From positions 372,001 to 436,000 of the forward strand of contig NZ_CANMSJ010000002.1 of NCBI RefSeq assembly GCF_947500605.1: a DNA stretch of 64,000 nucleotides, given 5' to 3'. This DNA is from an uncultured Lacinutrix sp. GTDB lineage: Bacteria; Bacteroidota; Bacteroidia; Flavobacteriales; Flavobacteriaceae. Made by a program: the position numbers and the translations under genes. Below the pieces are notes generated by a model. It had not been told where the DNA came from. It saw nothing but the letters and a program-made list of their open reading frames with translations, and ran no database searches. Of the stretch, positions 8,081 through 18,998 are shown piece by piece; the stretch's first letter is position 1; every line of letters begins with the position of its first letter.

Positions 8081-9661
8081 TTATGATCTGTATTTAGCTG
8101 AAAGGTCTTTACATACAGTTATTAATGTATCTGTAACCTCGTCAGTTAATTTTCCTGCTTTTAAAGTATCTAAAACACCTCTATGCTTAGCGTTTAAGAA
8201 TTCAAGATAATCTCTTTCGAATTCTTTAATTTTATTTACAGGAACGTCTTTTAATAAGTTTTTAGATCCAGCATAAATAATTGCTACTTGATCTTCTACT
8301 GTAAATGGATCGTTTTGACCTTGCTTTAAGATCTCTACGTTACGTTTACCTTTATTAATTACGTTTAAAGTAACAGCATCTAAATCTGAACCAAACTTAG
8401 CGAAAGCTTCTAACTCACGGTATTGTGCTTGATCTAATTTTAAAGTACCAGATACTTTTTTCATAGATTTAATCTGTGCGTTACCACCAACACGAGATAC
8501 AGAAATACCTACGTTAATTGCTGGACGAACACCAGAGTTAAATAAATCTCCATCTAAGAAAATTTGTCCATCAGTAATCGAAATTACGTTTGTTGGAATA
8601 TATGCTGAAACGTCACCTGCTTGAGTTTCAATAATTGGTAATGCTGTTAAAGAACCACCACCTTTTACGATTGGTTTTAATGAATCTGGTAAATCATTCA
8701 TTTCTTTAGCAATAGCATCATTATTAATGATCTTTGCAGAACGCTCTAATAATCTTGAGTGTAAATAAAATACATCTCCAGGATATGCCTCACGTCCCGG
8801 TGGACGTCTTAATAATAAAGATACCTCACGGTAAGCAACTGCTTGTTTTGATAAATCATCAAATACAATTAAAGCTGGTCTACCAGTATCTCTAAAGTAC
8901 TCACCAATAGATGCTCCTGTAAAAGGTGCATATACTTGCATTGCAGCAGGATCTGATGCATTTGCAGCTACTATTGTTGTGTATGCTAAAGCTCCTTTTT
9001 CTTCTAAAGTTTTAGCAATAAGTGCTACTGTTGAAGCCTTTTGACCTACAGCAACATATATACAATATACAGGCTCACCTGCATCGTAAAATTCTTTTTG
9101 ATTTAAGATAGCATCAATACAAACTGCAGTCTTACCTGTTTGTCTGTCACCAATAACTAACTCACGTTGTCCTCTACCAACTGGAATCATAGCATCAATT
9201 GCTTTAATACCTGTTTGTAATGGTTCTGTTACTGGTTCTCTGTAGATAACTCCTGGAGCTTTACGCTCTAAAGGCATCTCATAAGTTGTTCCAGCAATTG
9301 GTCCTTTACCATCGATAGGGTTACCTAATGTATCTACAACACGACCAACAATACCTTCACCTACTTTAATAGATGCAATACGATTAGTACGTTTTACTGT
9401 AGAACCTTCTCTAACTCCTACTGATGTTCCTAAAAGTACAATACCAACGTTATCTTCTTCAAGATTAAGTACAATACCTTCTAATCCACCATCAAATTCT
9501 ACTAATTCTCCATATTGAGCGTTAGCTAATCCGTATGCACGAACGATACCATCACCTACAGTTAATACTGTTCCAACTTCGTCTAATGAAGCGCTAGCTT
9601 CAAATCCTGCAAGTTGTTGTTTTAAGATTGCTGATACTTCAGCTGGTTTTACTTCTGCCAT
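8081..9661 (-). CDS. atpA: F1Fo ATP synthase subunit alpha
   Basis: A 526-residue protein of the usual length. It contains the P-loop GDRQTGKT (171-178), the alpha-subunit sequence [20 protein letters not shown] and the alpha/beta signature region [13 protein letters not shown]. Alpha forms the non-catalytic nucleotide sites of the F1 hexamer. It lies between atpH (29 bases upstream) and atpG (57 bases downstream), in one transcript. Confidence 0.98.
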   Translation of the reverse strand: MAEVKPAEVSAILKQQLAGFEASASLDEVGTVLTVGDGIVRAYGLANAQYGELVEFDGGLEGIVLNLEEDNVGIVLLGTSVGVREGSTVKRTNRIASIKVGEGIVGRVVDTLGNPIDGKGPIAGTTYEMPLERKAPGVIYREPVTEPLQTGIKAIDAMIPVGRGQRELVIGDRQTGKTAVCIDAILNQKEFYDAGEPVYCIYVAVGQKASTVALIAKTLEEKGALAYTTIVAANASDPAAMQVYAPFTGASIGEYFRDTGRPALIVFDDLSKQAVAYREVSLLLRRPPGREAYPGDVFYLHSRLLERSAKIINNDAIAKEMNDLPDSLKPIVKGGGSLTALPIIETQAGDVSAYIPTNVISITDGQIFLDGDLFNSGVRPAINVGISVSRVGGNAQIKSMKKVSGTLKLDQAQYRELEAFAKFGSDLDAVTLNVINKGKRNVEILKQGQNDPFTVEDQVAIIYAGSKNLLKDVPVNKIKEFERDYLEFLNAKHRGVLDTLKAGKLTDEVTDTLITVCKDLSAKYRS

Positions 9662-9690
9662 CTTATTATTTATTTAGATATATAAATACC

Positions 9691-10227
9691 TTAGTTTAAT
9701 GTAAATTCTCTTCTTAATTTGTTTAGTTGATTTGTAATACTTGCGTCGTATTGTAAATCTCCTACACGTAAAATAAAACCTCCTAGGATAGTTTCATCTA
9801 TAATATTTTCTACAGCTACTTCTTTTCCAGTAAGTTCTTTAACTTTTGCTAAAACTTTTACTTTTAAATCGTCTGTTAATGGTAATGCCGTAGTTACTGT
9901 TGCAACTTCAGTTCCATTTAATTTATCGAATAATAAAGAATATTGCTTAGCAACTTCACTAAGTAATACAATTCTTTTATTTGCAATTAATGTATTTATA
10001 GCATTTACTGTTAAAGAATTAATGCCTTTAAAAATCTCTAATAAAGCAGATTTTTTTATTGCTGCACTAACCACAGGACTATTAAGCATATCGCTTAAAT
10101 CTTTACTTGCTGCAATAGTGTTTGTTATTAGCTTCATATCATTATTAACAACATCTGTTGCTTTTTGATCTGTTGCTAAACTTAACACTGCTTTTGCGTA
10201 ACGTATTGCTGCTCTTGTTCCTGCCAT
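9691..10227 (-). CDS. atpH: F1Fo ATP synthase subunit delta
   Basis: A 178-residue protein. The start AGTRAAIRYAKAVLSLA and the C-terminal region EVAVENIIDETILGGFILRV (with GDLQYDASITNQLNKLRREF) are diagnostic of delta (OSCP), which fixes the alpha/beta hexamer to the peripheral b stalk. The gene begins five bases after atpF ends and is followed by atpA. Confidence 0.96.
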   Translation of the reverse strand: MAGTRAAIRYAKAVLSLATDQKATDVVNNDMKLITNTIAASKDLSDMLNSPVVSAAIKKSALLEIFKGINSLTVNAINTLIANKRIVLLSEVAKQYSLLFDKLNGTEVATVTTALPLTDDLKVKVLAKVKELTGKEVAVENIIDETILGGFILRVGDLQYDASITNQLNKLRREFTLN

Positions 10228-10232
10228 AACTA

Positions 10233-10733
10233 CTAGTTAAGTGTTGCTTCTGCTAATAGAGAATCAACTAATGCTAATTGCTTGTCTTTGTTTGCTAATT
10301 CTTCACGTACTACTTTCTCTGCGATATCTACAGATAAACCTGCAACGTGATTTTTAAGTTCTGCCATTGCCGATTTCTTTTCGCTTTCGATAGCTGCTTG
10401 CGCTTGAGCAATTATACTATTTGCTTGCGTTTGTGCTTCTACTTTAGCATCGTCAATCATTTTATTCTTCATGTCGCGAGCTTCTTTAAGCATTGCTTCA
10501 CGTTCTGCACGAGCATCGTTTAATAACTTTAAGTTATCTGCTTGAAGATTTTGCATTTCTAATTTAGCTTTTTCAGCTGAATCTAATGCATTTTTAATCC
10601 CATCTTCTCTGTTTTGTAAAGCGTCTAAGATTGGTTTCCATGCAAATTTTCTCATTAATAAAATTAATATTAATAAGATAAAGGCTTGCATAAAAAATAA
10701 GCCTACTGAAAAATCATTTATTAAAGTTTCCAT
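10233..10733 (-). CDS. atpF: F1Fo ATP synthase subunit b
   Basis: A 166-residue protein with one N-terminal membrane helix (about 8-27, VGLFFMQAFILLILILLMRK) followed by a long Ala/Glu/Lys-rich helix (KNALDSAEKAKLEMQNLQAD onward) that dimerises as the peripheral stalk. It has the usual length of bacterial b subunits. It is preceded by a 93-base gap containing a strong hairpin after atpE, and followed five bases later by atpH. Confidence 0.96.
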   Translation of the reverse strand: METLINDFSVGLFFMQAFILLILILLMRKFAWKPILDALQNREDGIKNALDSAEKAKLEMQNLQADNLKLLNDARAEREAMLKEARDMKNKMIDDAKVEAQTQANSIIAQAQAAIESEKKSAMAELKNHVAGLSVDIAEKVVREELANKDKQLALVDSLLAEATLN

Positions 10734-10774
10734 ACTATATAGATTACTTAAATTCTTTTTGTTTAATTTTTAAA

Positions 10775-10810
10775 AACAGTTTCTGCAACCAACCGTTGCA
10801 GAAAGCTGTT
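10775..10810 (-). other. Strong hairpin between atpE and atpF (attenuator or mRNA-stability element)
   Basis: The arms 10775-10789 and 10795-10810 pair over 15 bp with a single bulged base (10805) and a 5-base loop; core TTTCTGCAAC/GTTGCAGAAA. On the minus strand the stem is followed by five T and then an A-rich stretch. It resembles a weak intrinsic terminator but lies inside the operon, directly after the gene whose product is needed in the most copies. Confidence 0.75.
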
Positions 10811-10826
10811 CTTTTTGTTTTTAGGA

Positions 10827-12172
<1,346 letters not shown>

Positions 12173-12214
12173 ACTTTTTTTAAATAATGAAATTTACGTC
12201 CTTCAAATTTTGTG

Positions 12215-12243
12215 CAAATGTACGGAATAATTTCAAATCGCAA
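12215..12243 (-). promoter_or_regulatory. Promoter of atpBEFHAG
   Basis: On the minus strand TTG (12241-12243) is followed after 18 bases by TACATTTG (12215-12222), a perfect match to the Bacteroidota consensus TTG-N(about 19)-TAnnTTTG, and then by C. Predicted transcription begins near 12208, giving a leader of about 35 bases before atpB. Confidence 0.75.
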
Positions 12244-12309
12244 ACTCTTTTTATTTCAGTTTTTTCTACTCGAAATTTTTCTTAAAATAAACTAAATACT
12301 TCTTTACAA

Positions 12310-12681
12310 CTATTTACTGTTTAATAACTTACCAACAGCTATTGCTTCAACTATTAAAAAAATAAATAAAGGCACCACCAAACCTATACGTTCTGGCTGT
12401 GTTAAACTCTCCTTTTCGAACACCGTTGTTTGAAACATAAGAACAAATATTCCTATTTTAAAGAACATAAGTGTTAAATAAGCGTAACCTGCTTGATTTG
12501 GTAATTTACTTGCTACAAAATCTACAGATGCATAAACAATTATTGCTGCTATAGCGTGATAACAATATACTTTTAATAATGAAAAAGATAATATAGATGT
12601 ATTTAAATAATTGTGAAAATTATATGTTAACAGCAGTAAAACAGCTAGAGATACAGCAACATAAAGAATACGTTTTACCAT
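12310..12681 (-). CDS. Four-helix membrane protein in AtpI position (possibly DUF6168)
   Basis: A 123-residue protein with four hydrophobic segments (about 4-22, 38-57, 67-86, 97-117) and little else. It follows AtpZ with a one-base overlap (TAATG) and precedes atpB, the place taken by atpI in other phyla. I recall small Flavobacteria proteins here as DUF6168; this was not checked. A helper role in c-ring or Fo assembly is an inference from position only. Confidence 0.65.
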   Translation of the reverse strand: MVKRILYVAVSLAVLLLLTYNFHNYLNTSILSFSLLKVYCYHAIAAIIVYASVDFVASKLPNQAGYAYLTLMFFKIGIFVLMFQTTVFEKESLTQPERIGLVVPLFIFLIVEAIAVGKLLNSK

Positions 12682-12923
12682 TATTTTTTATTAGTTTTTT
12701 GGTCTTTGTTTGTTATTTTTAATACTTGAAATATGACGGAAGCTACCGCTACAAAAACAGCTATTAAGGTTACTATTTTGTAGTAAAGCTGATTATTATT
12801 ATCAAACTTTACATCTAACCATTCTCCAAGCTTACTTCCTAAATAAATAGTTAAGCCCATTTGAATAGCTATAGACGTAAACTTTAAATATTGATTAAGC
12901 TGTTTTTTTGGTTTTTTGCTCAC
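12681..12923 (-). CDS. atpZ: AtpZ/AtpI-family ATP synthase accessory protein
   Basis: An 80-residue protein with a basic N-terminus (SKKPKKQLNQYLKF), two membrane helices (about 14-32 and 47-66) and the signature YLGSKLGEWLDVKF between them, typical of the small AtpZ family found upstream of Fo genes. Such proteins are linked to magnesium supply and c-ring assembly; that is family knowledge. Its first 29 bases overlap the end of the bactofilin gene in another frame (both read the same Lys-rich stretch), so the two are probably translationally coupled. Confidence 0.85.
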   Translation of the reverse strand: MSKKPKKQLNQYLKFTSIAIQMGLTIYLGSKLGEWLDVKFDNNNQLYYKIVTLIAVFVAVASVIFQVLKITNKDQKTNKK

Positions 12924-13296
12924 CTTTAATGTCTTTTACCGTAGATTTCATAACACATGTTACATTAAATGTTGCTCCAGGCTCTACTGCTAACTTCTCT
13001 GTTATTACTTCTCCCTCAATATGTGCAGATGCTTTTAGCGTTAGCGTTCCCGTAAGCTTAAGCTTTCCGGCAAACTTACCTTCGAAATGTGCATTACTAC
13101 TTTCTAAAGAACCATGGATTTCTCCTGTTTTACCAACAACAACTTTTCCTGGCGTTATAACATCTCCTTCTATAATACCATCTATTCTAATATCACCTTC
13201 ACTTGAAAACGTGCCTACTATTTTTGTGCCTTTGGCTATTAAATTTTGAATTGAAGAACTTTCGTTTTGTTTGCCTTTTTTATTCTCAGAAAACAT
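12895..13296 (-). CDS. Bactofilin (polymer-forming cytoskeletal protein)
   Basis: With the start at 13296 (MFSENKKGKQN) the protein has 133 residues; an in-frame ATG at 13338 would add 14 residues (MFGKVSHNLKKIIA). I prefer the shorter form because bactofilins of this group usually begin MF(S)xxKKxK. The central domain is a right-handed beta helix built of short repeats: LIAKGTKIVGTFSSEGDIRI, DGIIEGDVITPGKVVVGKTG, EIHGSLESSNAHFEGKFAGK. Bactofilins self-assemble into filaments without nucleotide and scaffold envelope or cell-shape processes. It sits between sprE (about 80 bases upstream) and AtpZ (29-base overlap). Confidence 0.88.
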   Translation of the reverse strand: MFSENKKGKQNESSSIQNLIAKGTKIVGTFSSEGDIRIDGIIEGDVITPGKVVVGKTGEIHGSLESSNAHFEGKFAGKLKLTGTLTLKASAHIEGEVITEKLAVEPGATFNVTCVMKSTVKDIKGEQKTKKTA

Positions 13297-13378
13297 TGCT
13301 ATTATTTTTTTAAGGTTATGCGATACTTTACCAAACAAACTTTAAAAGAACCCTAAACAGATTGCTTTTTATTCGGTA

Positions 13379-15928
13379 TTATTGGTTAGTTAAGTAAGCT
13401 TGTAAATTTTTATGAATTTGAAGCGTTCTGTAATTATTAGTTGAAATTCCAAAAAATGGACGATCAATTTTATTCTTCAATTCTGAAGGAAATAAATCTA
13501 TAAATCCTTTTGCTGTTTCTATACTTCTTAATCCATGTACAACAACAAAGGTTTTATCTTTACTGTAAACATCTATAGATGTAGACATGTTATTGTATTT
13601 TGCTTCGCTTAATGTTTCGTCTAAAGCCTTTTTAAAAGCATCTATTTCAGTTTTTGCTGAACTAGAGAATTGATATACTACTTTGCATTTTGTCGCTGTA
13701 GTATCATCCTCAAAGTCTGATTTTTCTAATCCTCTTATAGATGTATCTAAAATCGCTTGTGCCTGAATTCCTTCTTGAGTATTAGCATAATTTACAGCAA
13801 CCTCATTAATTGCTTGTTTGTAAGCTTCAAACCCATGTAACCTTCCTTTTGCAAAAGCTTTTAGCAACTCAAATTTTGGCACTATATCATCTCCTTCGAA
13901 GGTTCCAATATACTTTACACACTTTTTTATAACAGCTTCAAATTCTTGAGCTTCAAACTGCTTATAAGTATCTTCATAAATACTTTCTGGGCTACTATCG
14001 TCTTTTGCTAATGCTGCTTCTGGATTACTTAATATTTTCGCATAACGAGAATCGGGATAATTAGTAATGATTTCATTTTTAAGAATATCCTTTTCTGCAG
14101 TTCTACCTAAAGTCTCATACATTTTTAGCAAATTATACTTTGCAGGAAGTATTAAACGCTCTTCTGGATTGTTGTTTAACAAATCGGTAAACTTAGATTT
14201 TGCCAAGTCGTACTCTTTAAACTTCTCCTTATATATTAATCCTAGTTGGTAATATGCAAAATTGCGTTCTTTAGATATGCTATCTATCGCTTTTTCTTCC
14301 GAAGGAATCTGTGCTATATAATAATCTATATCTAGTAATTGATCGTCTTCTGTACTCTCGGTAGATATATTAGAACTTGTTATAATTTGAGCAGCTCTAG
14401 AACCGTCTGACCATCTCCAATTATCTGTATTTTCTCTATCTCCCCAAATACGTTGAAATTCGTTTTTACCGTATGCAACTGTTTGGTCATTATAGAAATA
14501 AAAGCTTGATGCCGATGGTAATCCTCCTTTTGGTTTAAAAGAATTACTTTGTGTTTGACCTGCATTATTTTGTGCCAATCCTTTTTTCTGTTCCTCTATA
14601 GCTAAACGATCTACTTCTGCTGCTTTCTCTTCTCTTAATTTGGCAACATAATTTCCAAAATAACTTTGTCTTGCATTATCATTCATTTTAACTAAACGCA
14701 AAATACTATCGTTTACCTCAGCAACTCCTTCGTAATAAATAACATCGTCTAGGTTTTCTCTTTTACGCTTAATAGTTCTATATGACTTACTGTTTTCTAC
14801 CATTTTAGTCATGGTACTATCGTAATAAGCACCTGCTACTTTGTAGTTGTTAACATCGAAACTCATATCGCCAAGAATCTCGTAGTTTCTTGACATTAGA
14901 ATTTTATCTTGAGAATTGGTGCGAATAGATTTGTTGTAATAAGCAATGCCTAAAGAATCTACATTTTGCTTAACATGGTATTGTGCTATTTGATGATAGA
15001 TTTGATCTAAAAAAGGTCTGTTTTCTCTATCTTCTTCTAGCTTTGTTAAATGCTCTATAAACTCAAGTTTATTTCCTTTTTCGTAATCAAAGTTTTTAGC
15101 TTTTTCTACGTGCGCGCTTACTAGGTATTTACGAGGGATTTTTCGGTTTAAATCTATTACTTTATCAAAAGCAATATTTGCACTATCTTTATCTTGAAGC
15201 GCATTATACAACTGACCTTGAATAAAGTAATATCTACCTTCTTCGTTACGTTTTTTTGTAGACTCTGCAGCAATTACAATTTGCGTTAAAGCACTATCTA
15301 AAGATTTTGTGTTTATATATGCTTGAGCAATTGTAGAAGTTGCATCTGCCAAATCTTGACCTTCAAGTTCTTCTTGTTCTAAAAGCGTTTTAATATTTTT
15401 AATAGCCAACTCATCATTCTCAAGGCGCATGTTGGTTTTTTCTCTCCAAATTCGTGCTTGATTGATATTACTACTCGCTGGATATTTATATAAAATATAG
15501 TTGAAAGCCTCTAAAGCTGGAACAAAACGCTGATCGAAATAACGAGATTTACCTAAAAGAAGATAAGCTTCGTCTATTTGTGGATTATATTCTTTTCCTT
15601 GAATATTCATGCCATGTTTCTGGATGGCTTTTACTGCTTTCTCTTCTGCTGTAGTAAAGTTTGCGTTTTTAGACTGCCCAGGCATTACAATTTCATCAAG
15701 AATTTGCATGCGCTCTACGGGTAAAATATCCCAATAGTTATCTCTATAAGCCTCATTAAGAGTTTCACGTCCTTTCTCTAAGGCAATAAAACCATTATAT
15801 AATGTGTTATATTCTGTAGTTACAGCGTGGTAGTTTCTACTAATAAAACTGTCGTTTTTACGCGAACAACTGGTTATTATTAAGGCAGAAACTGCTAGAA
15901 GTAATATGGATTTTTTTACTGTTTTCAA
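13379..15928 (-). CDS. sprE: Type IX secretion/gliding TPR lipoprotein SprE (PorW)
   Basis: An 849-residue protein with a lipoprotein signal (lipobox IITSC, lipidated Cys 21) and a long tetratricopeptide-repeat body. The region just after the Cys is diagnostic of the PorW/SprE family: FISRNYHAVTTEYNTLYNGF, then EAYRDNYWDILPVER. TPR-like units continue to about residue 700 (KYPDSRYAKILSNPEAALAK type), and the C-terminus is a small mixed alpha/beta domain. In Flavobacterium johnsoniae SprE is needed for gliding and type IX secretion; in Porphyromonas PorW links outer-membrane parts to the PorL/PorM motor. These roles are family knowledge. It is followed on the same strand by the bactofilin gene. 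Confidence 0.92.
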   Translation of the reverse strand: MKTVKKSILLLAVSALIITSCSRKNDSFISRNYHAVTTEYNTLYNGFIALEKGRETLNEAYRDNYWDILPVERMQILDEIVMPGQSKNANFTTAEEKAVKAIQKHGMNIQGKEYNPQIDEAYLLLGKSRYFDQRFVPALEAFNYILYKYPASSNINQARIWREKTNMRLENDELAIKNIKTLLEQEELEGQDLADATSTIAQAYINTKSLDSALTQIVIAAESTKKRNEEGRYYFIQGQLYNALQDKDSANIAFDKVIDLNRKIPRKYLVSAHVEKAKNFDYEKGNKLEFIEHLTKLEEDRENRPFLDQIYHQIAQYHVKQNVDSLGIAYYNKSIRTNSQDKILMSRNYEILGDMSFDVNNYKVAGAYYDSTMTKMVENSKSYRTIKRKRENLDDVIYYEGVAEVNDSILRLVKMNDNARQSYFGNYVAKLREEKAAEVDRLAIEEQKKGLAQNNAGQTQSNSFKPKGGLPSASSFYFYNDQTVAYGKNEFQRIWGDRENTDNWRWSDGSRAAQIITSSNISTESTEDDQLLDIDYYIAQIPSEEKAIDSISKERNFAYYQLGLIYKEKFKEYDLAKSKFTDLLNNNPEERLILPAKYNLLKMYETLGRTAEKDILKNEIITNYPDSRYAKILSNPEAALAKDDSSPESIYEDTYKQFEAQEFEAVIKKCVKYIGTFEGDDIVPKFELLKAFAKGRLHGFEAYKQAINEVAVNYANTQEGIQAQAILDTSIRGLEKSDFEDDTTATKCKVVYQFSSSAKTEIDAFKKALDETLSEAKYNNMSTSIDVYSKDKTFVVVHGLRSIETAKGFIDLFPSELKNKIDRPFFGISTNNYRTLQIHKNLQAYLTNQ

Positions 15929-16055
15929 CGGTGTTGTATTTAGTCTAATTAGATAACTTTAAACTTAATCGAATATTGTTAACCCTTAGATAAGCACGTA
16001 AAAATAAGCATCTTTTTTGAATTTACTAATTATTAGCAACAATCCAATAAGAAAA

Positions 16056-16763
16056 TTAAACCTCAGCTACTCCCGAAAAATGTGCTTCCAACTCTTTTAA
16101 AGTTTCAGGATTGGTAGCTAAATCTTTTATTACTTCTCCTTTTTCTAAAACTACAATACGTTCGCAAACATCTGTAACGTGGAGTAAGTCGTGACTAGAA
16201 ACTAAAACAGTAACTCCTTTTGTTTGTGCTAAATCTTTAATAATCCCTTTTAATCTAATTTGTGTTGTTGGATCTAAATTTGCAAAAGGTTCGTCTAAAA
16301 TTATTACTTCCGGATTACCAATAAGAGCAGCAACTATACCAGCTTTCTTTTGGTTTCCTTTACTTAAGTCTCTTAGATATTTCTTTTTGTTTAGAATTTC
16401 GTCATGGAAGAAATCTTCAAACTGAGCTAAAAGCGCATCTACATCTTGCTTGTTTTGACCTCTAAGTTCACCAATAAAATAAAAATATTCTTCGGCAGTT
16501 AAGTAACCAATTAAAAAGCTTTCATCTATAAAAGCAGAAGTAAATGGTTTCCAATCTTCACTCTCACTAACTAGCACGTCTTTACTTTTTATAGATCCAG
16601 TTGTTGGTTGAATAAGATCTAATAACAAACTAAAATAGGTTGTTTTACCAGCACCATTGTTTCCTACTAATCCGAAACTTTGACCTTTGGGAATTTCTAA
16701 ATTTTCTATATTTAAAACGGTTACTTCGTTGTATGTTTTTATAAGGTTTGATGTTTTTATCAT
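16056..16763 (-). CDS. ABC transporter ATP-binding protein
   Basis: A 235-residue ATPase with Walker A GNNGAGKTT (34-42), a divergent signature LSKGNQKK (133-140), Walker B VIILDEP (153-159) and the H-loop His 191 in SSHD. The lysine-rich signature and the short N-terminal part are typical of ATPases paired with DUF5687-like permeases or drug/bacitracin-type exporters. It begins 24 bases after the permease gene, is last in the PadR-led operon, and would power that permease. The substrate is unknown. Confidence 0.9.
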   Translation of the reverse strand: MIKTSNLIKTYNEVTVLNIENLEIPKGQSFGLVGNNGAGKTTYFSLLLDLIQPTTGSIKSKDVLVSESEDWKPFTSAFIDESFLIGYLTAEEYFYFIGELRGQNKQDVDALLAQFEDFFHDEILNKKKYLRDLSKGNQKKAGIVAALIGNPEVIILDEPFANLDPTTQIRLKGIIKDLAQTKGVTVLVSSHDLLHVTDVCERIVVLEKGEVIKDLATNPETLKELEAHFSGVAEV

Positions 16764-16787
16764 GATTGTAATACGTTTAACTGTTGG

Positions 16788-18260
16788 TTATTTTTTTTCT
16801 GAAAAAGCGGCAATGGTTTTGTACTTTCCTTTTTTATAGACATTAACAATAAAATTGAAAATATACTTTCTAAATACAATACCTAAAACGCCACTTAAAG
16901 CTATTGTAATAAGTCCTGCATTAAAGCCAATAAGCTTATATGGTATGTAAAACAAAATCATTGGTAAAAACACTTTTGGTAAACTAATTAATAACTGAAC
17001 AGGATTAAACCCATTAGTATTACTAAACGCCTTCGCTTTAACATTAAGCTCTATTGGTACTCTGTTAAGCGCACCTCCAAATAATGTAATAAATGAGTTT
17101 AAACCTACATTAAACACTGCTCCTGCAGCAATCATGGCATAAATATCCCATCCAAAATAAATGTAAGGTGTTGCTAAAATAAAAGAGATAATTACTGCAA
17201 AAACCATTAAATACCACTTAGACTCTAAATATTGCTTGTATGGTATATTTTGGCTCATTAGCATTTTATAATACTCGCTATCCCAAGATGGTACTAATTG
17301 ACCAAATGAAATTAAAAACCCACCTGTTATAAACATAGATGCAAAAGCTAAAAGCGCAGGCATTTCTCTGTAAGTATCTTGTGTGAAGAAAAATAAGCCA
17401 TAGAATAAAAACATAAACGACATCATCATTACTTGTTTTGGTCTTACATTTCTCCAAATTAGCTTCACATCATTTTTAATAAAAGGTGCAACACTTCCAA
17501 AACGATTAAGCCAAGATAAATCTGTTGCATTTACTTCTTTTACTTTTTTAGAAACAGCATCGTCTAAATAAAATCCTTTTTTAATAAAATTAAATGTGGC
17601 TTTATAAAGTAAAACTAAAATTCCTATTGGTAAAATTGCAATGTATGGGTTGTTATATAAGACATTGAACGCGTTACCAATAGGTTCCGATATTTTAAAA
17701 ATATTGTAATATTCTAATCCTACAAACACGGCTAAAACAGTTAGTATACTATAGAAAACGACATTGTTTTTATTCACTAAAAAATTAGTAAAATTTAAAC
17801 ATAGCGTTATGGCCACAACCGAAACAAACCAGCCTAAAACATTAAGCACAGGATAGCCATGAAATAACATAACAATGCTAAATGGTATAAAAATAAAGAG
17901 TGGTAAAATATTAAAGAATGAAATACTCGTTTTACCAAGTAAAAAATGAATAACAGTACTTCTTTTTATAGGGATTACCATTAGCGGTTTTACGTTCATT
18001 ACCGGTAATTGTTGCATAAAGTAACGGAAGAGCAAATCGAACAAAAACCAAAATATAAGAAACTTATTAACCGTTTCTATTGGGTCTACATCTGGTATTG
18101 CTTTTTTAGCAATAAAAAAGACACCTGCTCCAAAGGCTAAAGCTATACCTCCAAAATAAAGCACTATAAAGGCCATTAAAATTTTGATAGCAAGACCTTT
18201 TTTAAAGTAAGAAGCACGACGAAACTGCTTCCACTCTAAACTTAGAAATTTTTTAAACAT
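16788..18260 (-). CDS. ABC transporter permease (DUF5687-type)
   Basis: A 490-residue protein with about 10-12 membrane helices and a cytoplasmic start MFKKFLSLEWKQFRRASYFK. I recognise the family as the Bacteroidota DUF5687 permeases (from memory). They pair with a single ATPase like the one directly downstream. The protein has SFGQLVPSWDSEYYKMLMSQ, with the conserved YYKMLM-type stretch seen in ABC-2-like permeases of this group. The substrate is unknown; PadR control suggests export of a toxic or membrane-active compound, but this is inference. Confidence 0.8.
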   Translation of the reverse strand: MFKKFLSLEWKQFRRASYFKKGLAIKILMAFIVLYFGGIALAFGAGVFFIAKKAIPDVDPIETVNKFLIFWFLFDLLFRYFMQQLPVMNVKPLMVIPIKRSTVIHFLLGKTSISFFNILPLFIFIPFSIVMLFHGYPVLNVLGWFVSVVAITLCLNFTNFLVNKNNVVFYSILTVLAVFVGLEYYNIFKISEPIGNAFNVLYNNPYIAILPIGILVLLYKATFNFIKKGFYLDDAVSKKVKEVNATDLSWLNRFGSVAPFIKNDVKLIWRNVRPKQVMMMSFMFLFYGLFFFTQDTYREMPALLAFASMFITGGFLISFGQLVPSWDSEYYKMLMSQNIPYKQYLESKWYLMVFAVIISFILATPYIYFGWDIYAMIAAGAVFNVGLNSFITLFGGALNRVPIELNVKAKAFSNTNGFNPVQLLISLPKVFLPMILFYIPYKLIGFNAGLITIALSGVLGIVFRKYIFNFIVNVYKKGKYKTIAAFSEKK

Positions 18261-18307
18261 AGTTTATGGTTTGGTTTAATAGATAAGTATCAAAAATATA
18301 GAAATTG

Positions 18308-18997
18308 TTACAAAGAAAATTCTGGATAGGTTTCATTTATTAGCTCCTCTGCTTTTCCTGGCAGTAATTCTAAGCTTATATAGCTTATTAAAACTAAGAA
18401 AGTAAAAATACTTGCAACTGACAATACTATATAATTATTATCTGAAAAACCATCAGAGACATTAAAGACATTATGAAGCTGTAATAATAAAAAGAAAGAT
18501 GAACCACTGGCTTGTCTAAAAATCATTTCTTCTAACATCCATTTTTTATCGGAAACTTCTTTTCTTTTTTTAAATTGTCTTTTTAAATGCACACCCTTAT
18601 AACCACTCCAAACAGCAATTAAAATATAGAATCCAAAAACAAAGTATATGGCATAATCTGTTGTAAAAGCTAAATAAAACGCTAAAAACATGGTAATGGT
18701 TATTACAATTTGAGGTAATGCAAACCATTTTTTAAGTTCTGTCCACAAATAGCGCATATACCTTTTATTCATAGCCTTTTGCTTTTGTTCGATTGGTTCC
18801 ATAAACCCAAAAATACCGAATTTTTTAAAGGCTTTAGTTTTGGCGTCTTCAAAAGATAATTGTGGTTGTTCTTCCCACATAGCTTCAATATCGTTTGCTA
18901 AATGATCTACAAGTTCTGTTTGTAAATCATAATATACTACATAGTGCTTTCTTGTAAAAGCGTATAGGTCTTGTATTTCAAGTTTGTTTAATTTCAT
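18308..18997 (-). CDS. HAAS-like membrane protein 2 of the PadR operon
   Basis: A 229-residue protein: an N-terminal soluble helical domain (about 1-85, EIQDLYAFTRKHYVVYYDLQ, ELVDHLANDIEAMWEE) resembling the HAAS domain commonly found beside PadR regulators, then four membrane helices (about 95-115, 120-138, 168-185, 190-210). It begins one base after the preceding gene ends. Such proteins usually sense or regulate the adjacent transporter in ways not worked out. The N-terminal similarity to the next gene upstream (both have E-L/M-x-DH-x-A) suggests an old duplication. Confidence 0.65.
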   Translation of the reverse strand: MKLNKLEIQDLYAFTRKHYVVYYDLQTELVDHLANDIEAMWEEQPQLSFEDAKTKAFKKFGIFGFMEPIEQKQKAMNKRYMRYLWTELKKWFALPQIVITITMFLAFYLAFTTDYAIYFVFGFYILIAVWSGYKGVHLKRQFKKRKEVSDKKWMLEEMIFRQASGSSFFLLLQLHNVFNVSDGFSDNNYIVLSVASIFTFLVLISYISLELLPGKAEELINETYPEFSL

Positions 18998-18998
18998 A

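Noticed and set aside
12908-13249. 113-residue open frame on the plus strand antisense to the bactofilin gene
   Set aside because: It lies entirely within the well-supported bactofilin gene and mirrors its codons; Ser/Pro/Val-rich with no start signal or family resemblance.
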